NCBI GenBank assembly: GCA_028554755.1
Contig: JAPTOF010000016.1
Location: 14,256,001 to 14,320,000, forward strand
Source: Cordia subcordata
Lineage: Eukaryota; Streptophyta; Magnoliopsida; Boraginales; Cordiaceae
Direction: 5' to 3'
Length of the DNA stretch: 64,000 nt
Of this stretch, positions 11,239 through 20,191 are shown piece by piece (position 1 is the first letter of the stretch; every line of letters begins with the position of its first letter). The position numbers and the translations under genes are program-made. A model generated the notes under the pieces. It had not been told where the DNA came from. It ran no database searches and saw only the letters and a program-made list of their open reading frames with translations.

Positions 11239-12577
11239 GGAAAAGTTTGGCACCTAAATCTTGTACACTTTCCATGTAGTAAATTTTTGCCACATGTCTG
11301 GAATTTACTTGTACAATTTGAATTCTTCTTGTAGTAATTTTCTAGCACATGTCTTGGAAGATTGGGCCAATCCCACAATCCAAGCCCAACACATAGTCCA
11401 TAATCCATGTGAAGGCCTAAGCCCAATAAGAAACCAACCTAGCCCAATTAGGTCATTTTGGACTCTAAAGAAAGCACAAACACAATTCCAACCTTTGGCC
11501 CAATAAGGCTACTACCACAATATAGAATTTGCTCTTTCAAGATTACTCTCTCAGAGTCGTTTCAACTAGAGAAGGGACCAAGAACACACAATTAACCTTG
11601 GCTTCCAAAAATAATCAAACATGTATTGGCCAATCTAGGCAACACAATAATTATTTTTAACTTCAATCTATTCCACCATAAGATCGAAGTTGCACTCCAA
11701 GAATAATTGTTGTTATCCAAAATATTATCACAAAAGAATGTGAACTTTGTCTTTGGCCTACTAAATAATTGATTATAATGCCCCTTTGTGTATACCCATA
11801 GTTAAGGCTGGTTCTTTGGCTTATGTATTATCACCTCCTTAGCTGCATCTTTTCTTTTGCGTCTCTTTTCCTATTGCCATCCTTTGTCATGGAAATCTCT
11901 TGATCTCTAAAGTGACCCTCAAGCCATATAACTGATACATCCAAAATGGTAGTATCACTAGATCCAGATTCGAATGATAAATTTTGACAATTTCCAAAGG
12001 TACACATAGATTCCATATTGCATATGCATGTTCCAATTAATTAGAACTTGGCAATCAATGCATTAGGCTATTGATCCTAATAAAGTAAGATCTCACCCAT
12101 AGTGAATCAAAGTACCAAACCCCAACTTCATTAATTCATCCATATATGCTCAAGATTAAAAGCAATGATCATTTAGTAGCATTGAGTATCTTGTTTTCTT
12201 TCATTGATAGTACGTGACACACGTACTATCGAGACAAATCTGGAAAGTCCTTCAATGACCTAGGTAGATCACCCTCAAAGAGGAGACTTGCTCAATATAA
12301 CCTTATCCTGGTAGAGTGCCTAATACTACCATTCGGTTATGGACTCAATTTATGACATGACTAAATCTAGAGTTGGACCTACTATATGTCTAGCCTCATT
12401 GTGCCCCAGTCATTAGTTCAAGTCAAAGGACTTTTATATATACATCAATAAAACATACCAGAGATAATATGTAAGAAACTCATAATGCTAGTTAACAAGA
12501 TGATTATACATTTTTTAACATCCAAAATGTCATATAAAAGTGAGTTTTAGGGCATACTAATCCTAACAATTTCGGTC

Positions 12578-13955
12578 AAAAAAGGTACTAATGCTACACT
12601 TTAAAAATCTCAACCCCACAATGATGATTTGGCTGCCAAATCACTTAGCCAAATCATCCCTTCTTCAGATTGGAGTCAATGAAGCATCTCCACATCGACG
12701 TGTGCATGAAAATCAAAGAGGAAACAAAATTCATGATCCCTACTCGGGTGGAGCTAAAACTCAAGAAGCCAATGGACATACTATGCGAAATGCTTGGAGT
12801 AAGCCTTTAAATCTAAGGTATGAGCCTACTCCTAACGAGCTTTCTTCTAATTGGGAAATGGAATTTGTTCAATATGGTGATACAAATTTGCACATTGATG
12901 AAGAATTTGAATTTAAGATATATGATGGTGTAACGAACATACAAGATCATTTGGAGGATTTATATGATGAGAGGATAAATTTTGGACACATTGCCTTGTT
13001 TGGCAATTTTTGGGTGCTCTACCACCATTTTATCTTATTAAAGCATGATATCTTATGCTTCGTAGAGATTTGGCAATGTTGAAGTTTGTTCTAAAGGAAG
13101 ACGCCTTTTTATATTCAAATTTGAAAAAGAAGAATTTTGCCAAAGAGTTTTACAATAACTTTGGCATGTGAATCATAGGCCTTTACACCAAAGGAAATGG
13201 CAACCTAATCTTGAGTTTGTCAATCTTACTTGAAACAAGGTTGCTATATGGCTTAAGCTAAGAGAGGTGCCTCCAAGCTTATGGTCTAAAAGCGGATTTG
13301 GTTACATTGGCTCTTTCATTGGAAGACCACTTCAAATTGATGCATTCATCGAGTCAAGGAGAAACCTTGAAATTGCCCGTGTTTGCATTGAAGTCAACCT
13401 TGATGATAAGCTTCCAGATTAGATGTTTGTGAAGCTTAGAGATGGTTCAAAGACTTGTGTTAAGGTTGAATATGCATGGAAGCCGTTGTGGTGCACCCAT
13501 TGTAAAATGGTAGGACATGTTGAAGATTCTTTCACATTAAAGCCTAAACCTCAAGTTACTCAAGTGGCTCAAGGATCTAAATTACAAAATAATAGGGCTA
13601 CCCTTTTGGTTCGGAAGCCAAGGATACAGGACGAATGGCATGTTGTGGGTTAAAAAAAAGCCACCCTGGTGAGAATGACACCAAACTATGAGAAAAATAG
13701 GGATGCAAGCTCCTCACATGGAAAAAATGGAAAAGAAATGATAGTGCCCTCTCGGCCAAATGCTCTTTTAAAGCATAATTCCTCTCTAGCTACAAGTCCT
13801 TTGTCCCACAAAACAATCAATATTTCATACTTGATATCCATGAAGGAAATGAAGTAGGTCAAATTCCCTAAGAGCATACAAGTGGAGTTGTTGGCTTAAA
13901 TAGGAATCATTATATTTTGGCTAAGGAAGATTTAGGGAACTCTACTTCCCCAACA
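12578..13955 (+). pseudogene. LINE X ORF1, 3' two-thirds
   Basis: Shows LRYEPTPNELSSNWEMEF (about 12830), a weathered DUF4283 region (12980-13480) with WHVNHRPL-like and SLWSKSGFGYIGSFIGRPL-like sequence in broken frames, then KVEYAWKPLWCTHCKMVGH (about 13460-13520). The fourth zinc ligand is Phe (CTHCKMVGHVEDSF). The nearest relative in the window is LINE Y ORF1. Multiple stops are present. Confidence 0.75.
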
Positions 13956-13966
13956 ATTTTCAAATA

Positions 13967-14942
13967 ATCTTTTCTGCATGGAACACTAGGGGTTTCAATT
14001 CCCCTAGAAAACAAAAGGAAGTAAAACTTTGATTAATAAGCATAAGCTTAACAGCTTTTGTCTTTTGGAGACCAAGGTAGCTAATCATCAACCTGTTGCC
14101 CTTCTCTTCACTAGCTTGGGTTTTGATAGTTACATGGATGAGAACATGGCGGGTCGAATTTGGCTCTTTTAGAGACATCACATTAGCATCAATGTCACAA
14201 ATACTATGAAGCAAGGTATTCTTTTTCATTTTGGATGTCCTTTAAATCACTCCTTCTTTGTTGCCTCTATATATGGTAGGAATGACTCGACGACAAGAAA
14301 GCATCTTTGGTCAAGAGACAATAATTGGAGCTTATGGTGTGATCAGAAGCCTCTTTGCATCCTTGGAGACTTTAATGAAGTACTCAATTGTGGTGATAGA
14401 TCATCTTGCACAACTATCCCCTCAAATGCTTAGGACTTCAAACATTGGGCTTACAATGCAAGCTTACATGATTTCAGTGGAGTCAGGCCACATTTTACTT
14501 GGACTAATAAAAGCTCCCAAGGAAATCTTCTTGCTTCCAAGCTTGATAGGGCCTTTGTCAACAACCAGTGGATGGAATACATGGCTAATTCCTTCATCTT
14601 GATTGGAAATCTAGGTACTTTAGATCATTTCCCTATTATTATGCATTTTTACAATACTAAAGCATCTTTTCCAAAGCCCTTCAAGTTCTATGATGCATGG
14701 ACCTCTCATGATCTCTTCTTGCATATTATGGAGGAGCATTGGCATGCATGGGTCTTTGGCACTTCAATGTTCATTTTATTTCAAAAATAGAAGATCCTCA
14801 AGAAAGCTCTTAAGGACTTTGATAAAAAGCACTTCTCTTGCATTCCTTAACAAATTGATGAGCTCAAAGATTCACTCAAGATTGTGCAATTTGATATGCT
14901 TAATAGTCAACTCAATAGTGAAACTCTTGACAAAGAATTCTC
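13967..14942 (+). pseudogene. LINE X ORF2 endonuclease and linker
   Basis: Starts IIFSAWNTRGFNSPRKQKE, with the expected ATG mutated to ATA. Further on are LLETKV (about 14065), FIYGRND-like sequence, ILGDFNEVLNCGDRS (about 14355-14400), SKLDRAFVN (about 14540) and FKFYDAWTSHDLFL (about 14680), then the coiled linker. Endonuclease motifs are recognisable but the frame is broken. It ends at about 14942 where the Y leader begins; no RT of this copy is identified. Confidence 0.75.
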
Positions 14943-15091
14943 TCTTCACCATGAAAACTCTCTCCCTTCTCTCTAGCTTTCTTGTAACCTGCCACCACAC
15001 CACCACTATACACCACCCCCAAACAACCTTCCTCTACCACTAACCCTATACACTTCTCCAAACTCGTCCCCAGGCCTTAACATTTATTTTC

Positions 15092-17131
15092 ATGGACAAG
15101 AAGAAAAAGTCTTCTAACTCACCTACACGTACTAGTGTTAGACTTATTGCTAAGTCTGATGTCAAGGATTGCATAACAAGTGCTTTGTCTTCTAAAAGTT
15201 CAACTACTAATGATGAGATTGAATTGGCATCTGCTCCTTTTATGAGCCAAGATGCATCTTTAACCTCAAAAGAATGTGAAGAAGTCTTTGAAGCCATTGA
15301 TTCGAGCAAAACAATCAATGATTATAAGATTGAAAAAGAAATAGCTAAAATGAAAATGGTGAAGAGCATCATTAAAAGAACCCCACCATTTCACTCATCT
15401 TTAAAGCATGGGCAACTATCTTCGAGCTCTTCAAAGTTAAGTCCCGGTGATGAAATAGCTTAACACCTATTCACCACTCCGTCACAAGACACAAATCCTT
15501 TGGGTCCTAATAGCCTAAAAAGTGTTGATCTTGCTTCACATGCTAAAGTTAATTCTTCACTTGACAACCATGCTTGTTTGGGTGGAGTTGGAGATAATGA
15601 AGAAGACAACTCCACATTACCCGTTGATCATTGTTCTCGGGTCACAAGAGATGCTCTGGTGTTAGATTTGTATGTCTAAGATAATATCATTTCTTATCCT
15701 ACACCTAGTCAAATCAACCCAAGAAGGACAACTATTCCAACCATCCCCAAGGTGCAATCAAGCCTACATCTTACTAACTCAAATTTCCCTCCTCTTGCTC
15801 CAATTTTGACCGAAAAAGGAACTGATGCTAGACTTCAAATTTCTCAGCCCCATAATGATGACTTGGCTGCCAAATCATTTAACTTTGCCATTTTATGCCT
15901 TCCTAATCATATTGGAACTAATAAAGCTCCTTCTCCTCGGCCTATGCATGAGAATCAAGGTGGAAATTTGCAAACTAAGCCAAATGGTTAAAGAAAGCCT
16001 CCAAATCTAAGGTATGAGCCTATTCCTAATAAGCCTTCTTTTAATTGGGAAATGGAATTTGCTGAATATGTTGATACAAATTTGCACATTGATGAAGAAT
16101 TTAAAGTTAAGATCAATGATGGATTTATATGATGAAGGGGATAAATTTTGGACACATTGCCTTGTTGGGCAATTTTTGGGTGCTCCACCACCAATCTATT
16201 TATTAAAAACATGATATGTTATGCTTAGTGGAGATTTGGAAAGGTTGAGGTTTATTCTAAAGGAAAAAGGCTCTTTATTTTTAAATTTGAAAAAGAATAA
16301 TTTTGCCAAAGAGTATTACAAAAACTTTGGCATGTGAATCATAGGCCATGACTCTCAAGGAAATGGCAACCTAATCTCAAGTTGCCAACCTTGCTTGTAA
16401 CATGGTTTCTATTTAAGTTAAGCTAAGAGAAATGCCTCTAAGCTTATGGTCTAAAAGGGGATTTGGTTACATTGATTCTTTCATTGGAAGACCACTTCAA
16501 ATTGATGTACTCATCGAGTCAAGGAGAAACCTTGAATTTGCCCAAGTTCATATAGAAGTCAACTGTGATGATAAGCTTCCAGATGAAGTATATGTTAAGC
16601 TTAGGGATGGTTCAAAGGCTCATATAGAAGTTGAATATGCATGGAAGCCATTGAAGTGCACCCATTGTAAAATAGTGGGACATGTTGAAGATTCTTGCCC
16701 GGTAAAGCCTAAACCTCAAGTTGTTTAAGTAGCTCAATGTCCTAAATTACAAAATAATAGAGCTTCCCCCTTTATTCATAAACTAAGGATTCATGATGAA
16801 TGGCATATTGTGGGTAAAACAAAATCCACTCTTGAGAGAATGTACCAAAATATGAGAAGAATGGTGATGCAAGCTCCTCACATGGAACAATTGAAAAGAA
16901 AAGATAGTTCTCTCTCAGCCAAATTCTCTTTTGAAGTATAATTCCTCTCTAGCTACAAGTATTATGCCCCCGCAGAACAATCAATATATAGTGCTTGATA
17001 GCCATGAAGGAAATGAAAAAGTTGAAATTCCCCAAGAGCATGTAAGTGGAGGTGATGGCTTGAATGGGAATCATGATGTTGTGGGCAATTATGGTTTAGG
17101 GAACTTTACTTCCCTACCAACTTCCATATGA
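15092..17131 (+). pseudogene. LINE Y ORF1, full span, broken
   Basis: ATG at 15092 gives MDKKKKSSNSPTRTSVRL. The N-terminal part is open to 15463. The middle contains NFPPLAPI and MHENQGGN. DUF4283 region: DEGDKFWTHCLVGQFLGAPP (about 16130-16195), SLWSKRGFGYIDSFIGRPL (16440-16495) and NLEFAQVHIEV. The zinc knuckle CTHCKIVGHVEDSC is complete at 16657-16698. The acidic tail ends LPTSI-TGA at 17129-17131, overlapping the ORF2 start (ATGA). Stops at 15463, near 16000 and around 16300-16430 kill it. Confidence 0.8.
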
Positions 17132-17165
17132 TGTTTTGTGCATGGAACACTAGGGGTTTCAATAA
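17128..17165 (+). pseudogene. LINE Y ORF2 stub
   Basis: ATGATGTTTTGTGC reads MMFCAWNTRGFNN, the conserved start of the ORF2 endonuclease (S/A-W-N-x-R/K-G-x-N). The first ATG overlaps the ORF1 TGA. It is cut after about 12 codons by the leader of LINE Z. Confidence 0.7.
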
Positions 17166-17352
17166 TCTTAAATTCATCTTTTTTCAATCTTTCACCATGC
17201 TAAAGAAGAAGAATCATGTTTCTTCTAGAAAAGTGCAAGACTTAAAGTCATAAATGCAAAGCTTCAAGAAACATATGAAGAAATCACTCAAAATGAGGCT
17301 GAAAATTCTGAAAAGCACAATGTTTCTACACTTTTGGTTCAAAATTCCTCTT

Positions 17353-17369
17353 CATCCTTCATGGATGAT
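17353..17369 (+). repeat. Left TSD of the 17370-18130 LINE tail
   Basis: CATCCTTCATGGATGAT, exact copy at 18131-18147. Confidence 0.93.
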
Positions 17370-18130
17370 TTTCTTTTTGCGAAGCAAGTAATTGTGGTTG
17401 GTGTGTTGTTGGGTCGGTGAGGGAACCTGTAGGAAGGGGGGATGACCTGCCGAATTCACATTAGAAATTGCCAACATTAACACAAACAAAATCTTGAATT
17501 TCGTATAGAAATGCGTGTCTCGGTAGGAAAGAGATCTCCAAAGTATAGCACAAGATCGCCTTTTCTTGCTGCCATGGGGTTGACCTGTGAATAAGGTAAA
17601 CCCAATGGGTGTAATATCATTGATCAAAAGTATTTACAAATTTACAAGGAGCTCTAGCTCAAAATATTTTAGCTTCCATATTTTCCTCATTTCAGTATTT
17701 GCTTTAGTGGGGGGGGGGAACCTTTTACAAAAAGCGAGTCTACATCTAACATCATTGTATATAGAAATAAAAATATGTTCTTCAGTACTAGCTTCATTCT
17801 TGAAAAGTCTTCGATTCTTTTCTGCCCAAAGATGGTAGACCGTAGCACCAAAAAGAAGCTTTATGATCGTTACCTTTAAGTTCCTTTCAAGTGGAAAGGG
17901 GGTGATGTAAGTGATGATATCCTCCCAATTGATAAGGTGTGAAGGACCGCAAGTAAGATGCAATCCCATCCTCCAAATTCTCTTTGTAAACCTACAATTG
18001 AACAAAAGATGCTCCCTTGTTTCACATCCCAAGTGACAAAAGTTGCAAAGAGGGTTAACATTGATACCCCATTGGAGAAGCCTATATTTGGTAGTAAGTT
18101 TATCCTTGAAAGCAAGCCATAAAATGAAGC
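17370..18130 (-). mobile_element. 5'-truncated family A LINE tail in Z, 17-bp TSD
   Basis: Starts TTTCTTTTTGCGAAGCAAG (minus-strand family A terminus), then 3' UTR and the C-terminal zf-RVT-like part of ORF2 on the minus strand (17634-18130): FKDKLTTKYRLLQWGINVN, then CNFCHLGCETREHLLFNC and RIWRMGLHLTCG. The frame is open for over 160 codons. It is bounded by an exact 17-bp duplication, and the host ORF1 resumes on the far side. Confidence 0.92.
17634..18130 (-). pseudogene. ORF2 C-terminus (zf-RVT-like), truncated
   Basis: Minus-strand reading begins inside ORF2 at the insertion edge (FILWLAFKDKLTTKYRLL) and keeps a Cys/His-rich zf-RVT-like module CNFCHLGCETREHLLFNC, followed by a hydrophobic tail (ATIYHLW-type sequence, here ATVYHLWAEKNRRLFK). 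The role in plant LINE ORF2 proteins is thought to be nucleic-acid binding. It lacks EN and RT because of 5' truncation during integration, so it was never an active gene. Confidence 0.82.
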
Positions 18131-18147
18131 CATCCTTCATGGATGAT
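18131..18147 (+). repeat. Right TSD of the 17370-18130 LINE tail
   Basis: CATCCTTCATGGATGAT, followed by host ORF1 sequence. Confidence 0.93.
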
Positions 18148-18971
18148 GATGACTTCTCAACCACTCAAGTTTAGAGGAATTCCCAACACTTTCTGAAGCT
18201 ATATCGGGATGGACAAAGCCACTTCTCTAGTTAAGCATTATTCACATGATGAAAACCAGGAAGCAAAAAAGAAGTTGTGAAGAATTTAATCAAGAATTCC
18301 AAGCCAATCTATTACTCCTCGTTGCAATTGCACAAGGCTATTTCTAGCCCTCCAAAGCTTGATGCTGGGAAAGAAAATGCTCAACATATCTTTATCTCCC
18401 CATCAAAAGATTCCTTGACCCTTGGCCAAACTAGTCCAAGTGCTACTCTTGCCTGGGCAGCTGAAGCTTAAGGTTCCTCTCATGGAGGTTAGGGTTATGG
18501 AAGATTGAAAATTGAAGATGTTGATGATAAGTCTTTACCTGTTGGTCCAAAAGCTACTGTCCAGGATGTTGACATTTCGGCTAGATTAGTACAAAAGGGT
18601 TGTTCTTCTCCTTGTCACATCAGCCACTCTTTGTCTCCAAAAGAAGACTCAAACAAAATTCAAATTGGCCCACTCTACATGTGCATGCTACAGCCCACTT
18701 TGCTAGTTACATGGCAGCCAACTTACTTAAAAAATCCACATCAAAATTTACAAATCTTCATGGCCAGAATGCAAAAAATAACACAAGAAAGAATGCTAAT
18801 GCTTTGGCCGGGAATAGAAAGGAACATAGAGATGGTTCTCAACCAAATGCTTAGAAGCGTCCACTTTTCTTTAGGTATGAACCTTCTTCTAATGATCTTA
18901 CAAATGATTGGGAAGATGATTTTGCTAAATACATGGAAACAAATTTGCATTTAGAAGAAGAATTTGAGGTT

Positions 18972-18989
18972 AAGACTTGGGATGGAGTT
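18972..18989 (+). repeat. Left TSD of A2
   Basis: AAGACTTGGGATGGAGTT, matched at 25737-25754 by AAGACATGGGATAGAGTT (16 of 18 identical). Confidence 0.88.
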
Positions 18990-19510
18990 TATTTTATTTT
19001 ATTTTTTGCGAAGCAAGTATGTATATTACTAAAAGTGTACAAAGCGTGCCATGTACATGGAGCAAAAGAAGTCAAAAGAAGTCAAAAGTGTGGAAAGTCC
19101 TATACAATAATGTCATCTATCTACCACGTCTTTCCAAAAACAATATTTGTAAGGGTGGGTGGGAAATTTTTACAACAAGAAACTTTAATTCTTACATCAT
19201 TGTAAATGGTAAGAAAAACACTTTCTTAAGTATGTGCTTGCTGGTCGTAGATATGTTTGTTACGCTCAAGCCATATGGTAGATAGAAGCTCTAAAAAGAT
19301 GCTTTAAGATGGTTTCTTTCATATTTCTTTAAAGAGTAAGAGGGGTGATGTACTCCAAAATGTCTTACCATACAATTAAACTTTTAGGTGCATAGTGATT
19401 TTCAATCCATTCCTCCAAATCCTTCTTGGGAAGCTACATTCAAAGAAGAAATGATCACGTGTTTCACTCCCCATGTGACAAAAAGTGAAAAGAGGGCTAA
19501 GAGGAATTCT

Positions 19511-20191
19511 TTGTTTTGTAGATTAAGTTTTTTATAAATCACAGTTTGTAACAAGTATAACCCAAAACCCCTTAAGCCAAAGATACAACAAGCTAAAGCA
19601 ATTCATGGCTTGAGGGGCAAGTTCAAAACAAAAAAGCATCAAGGAAAACATCTATGTGACAAGAGGTGACAAGAATCTCATAGAAAGAACAAAATGTACA
19701 ACAAAATTGAAAGTCAAGTTTCAAGGATTTGCGGTTGCTCGGCGTAAAGTTTCATCTTTATTGCTGCTCATCCAAAAACAACAAACAAGTCAAGTGTAAG
19801 GCTGGTCTTCATTTCCGAGTGCATGAACAACCCGTGAGCAATCAATCATTTCTCCTTCTTCCTTATCCACATTGGTGATTGCGCGATTCAAGCAAGTTTC
19901 TTCCAAAGTAACGTCTTGATTGGCTGCAACATCGACATCCTCTTTTTCAATAACCACTTCATTTTCTTTCTCATTCATGGCCAAATTTTCCACTTCATTT
20001 GAAACACCATCATTTGCTTTAAGAGCTGCAAATCGATTGCTATCTAATTGGGCATTTGTTGATGGGGCCAAGACATTAGATATGATGACAATACTTGCAA
20101 ATGGAGTAGGGTTCACATGTGCTATTTTCCTCCACACTTTCTTTGATTTGGAATTCATCCACTCCTTCTCTTTCCTTTCAGCTCCAAGAAA
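19511..20191 (-). mobile_element. ORF1-only LINE H3, 5'-truncated, inside A2
   Basis: Minus-strand copy: terminus TTTGTTTTGTAGATTAAG at 19511, an H-type 3' UTR (19530-19785), then an ORF1 tail. It is joined on both sides to A2 zf-RVT sequence: FRILSW-type residues upstream and CHMGSETRDHFFFEC downstream. GAATTCT flanks it (19504-19510 and 20192-20198), a possible 7-bp or longer duplication. Same strand as its host. Confidence 0.8.
19790..20170 (-). pseudogene. H3 ORF1 C-terminal tail
   Basis: An open frame with SKKVWRKIAHVNPTPF, LDSNRFAALKANDG and the acidic stretch up to EGEMIDCSRVVHALGNEDQ, parallel to the tails of H1 (NRFTSLDAVNG), H2 and H7 (NRFEALNHGDE). The longer 186-codon open frame (19790-20350) is a chance fusion with out-of-frame A2 sequence. 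It is followed directly by 3' UTR and tail, with no ORF2. Confidence 0.78.

Larger units (their letters stand above)
8037..12568 (-). mobile_element. 5' LTR of a minus-strand LTR retrotransposon, split by H2
   Basis: On the minus strand it starts TGTTAGGATTAGTATGCCC (12568 downward) and ends in CA at 8038-8037. Without the H2 insertion (8318-11027 plus one TSD copy) it is about 1.81 kb, matching the clean copy at 58809-60647 (1,839 bp) along its length. A conserved TATA box lies at 11231-11238. The right flank is LINE X ORF1. The partner LTR is not in the window; the interior runs left and is cut by H1 and A1. The superfamily is uncertain: no coding domain is visible. Confidence 0.85.
12569..14942 (+). 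mobile_element. LINE X fragment (family A): ORF1 middle to ORF2 linker
   Basis: Begins directly at the end of the LTR, inside an ORF1: the sequence near 12573-12610 parallels 15806-15850 of LINE Y. It runs through DUF4283, the knuckle, the ORF1 end and the ORF2 endonuclease, and stops in the EN-RT linker where the leader of LINE Y begins (about 14943). The LTR element therefore inserted into X, and the 5' half of X should lie left of the window. Confidence 0.8.
14943..17165 (+). mobile_element. LINE Y fragment (family A): leader, whole ORF1, first ORF2 codons
   Basis: A pyrimidine-rich leader (14943-15091) like that of A1, then ORF1 (15092-17131), then about a dozen ORF2 codons before the sequence switches near 17165 to the leader of LINE Z. 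The remainder of Y is not identified in the window. Confidence 0.75.
17166..18989 (+). mobile_element. LINE Z, first segment (leader and ORF1 5' part)
   Basis: Short leader, then ORF1 from ATG 17198 (MLKKKNHVSSRK). It is split by a reverse LINE tail (17370-18130) with a 17-bp TSD and then at 18989 by the whole of A2. The ORF1 reading continues after A2 at 25755 (KEVEDPPQDLYDDGEAS), which proves that these two segments were once joined. Confidence 0.8.
17198..18989 (+). pseudogene. LINE Z ORF1, N-terminal and middle part
   Basis: MLKKKNHVSSRKVQDL resembles the H6 ORF1 start (MPKKKNHTSSHKSARI). NSSSSFMDDD flanks the inserted tail. The middle reads SSPPKLDAGKENAQH, TSPSATLAWAAEA and, near the end, NLHLEEEFEVKTWDGV (18936-18989). 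The last part parallels the pre-DUF4283 region of Y and A8. It has several stops and one 17-bp TSD scar. Confidence 0.7.

Noticed and set aside
8037..12568. 8037-12568 as a 4.5-kb non-autonomous element or host gene region
   Set aside because: Removing H2 leaves a sequence colinear with the two other LTR copies, so it is one interrupted LTR.
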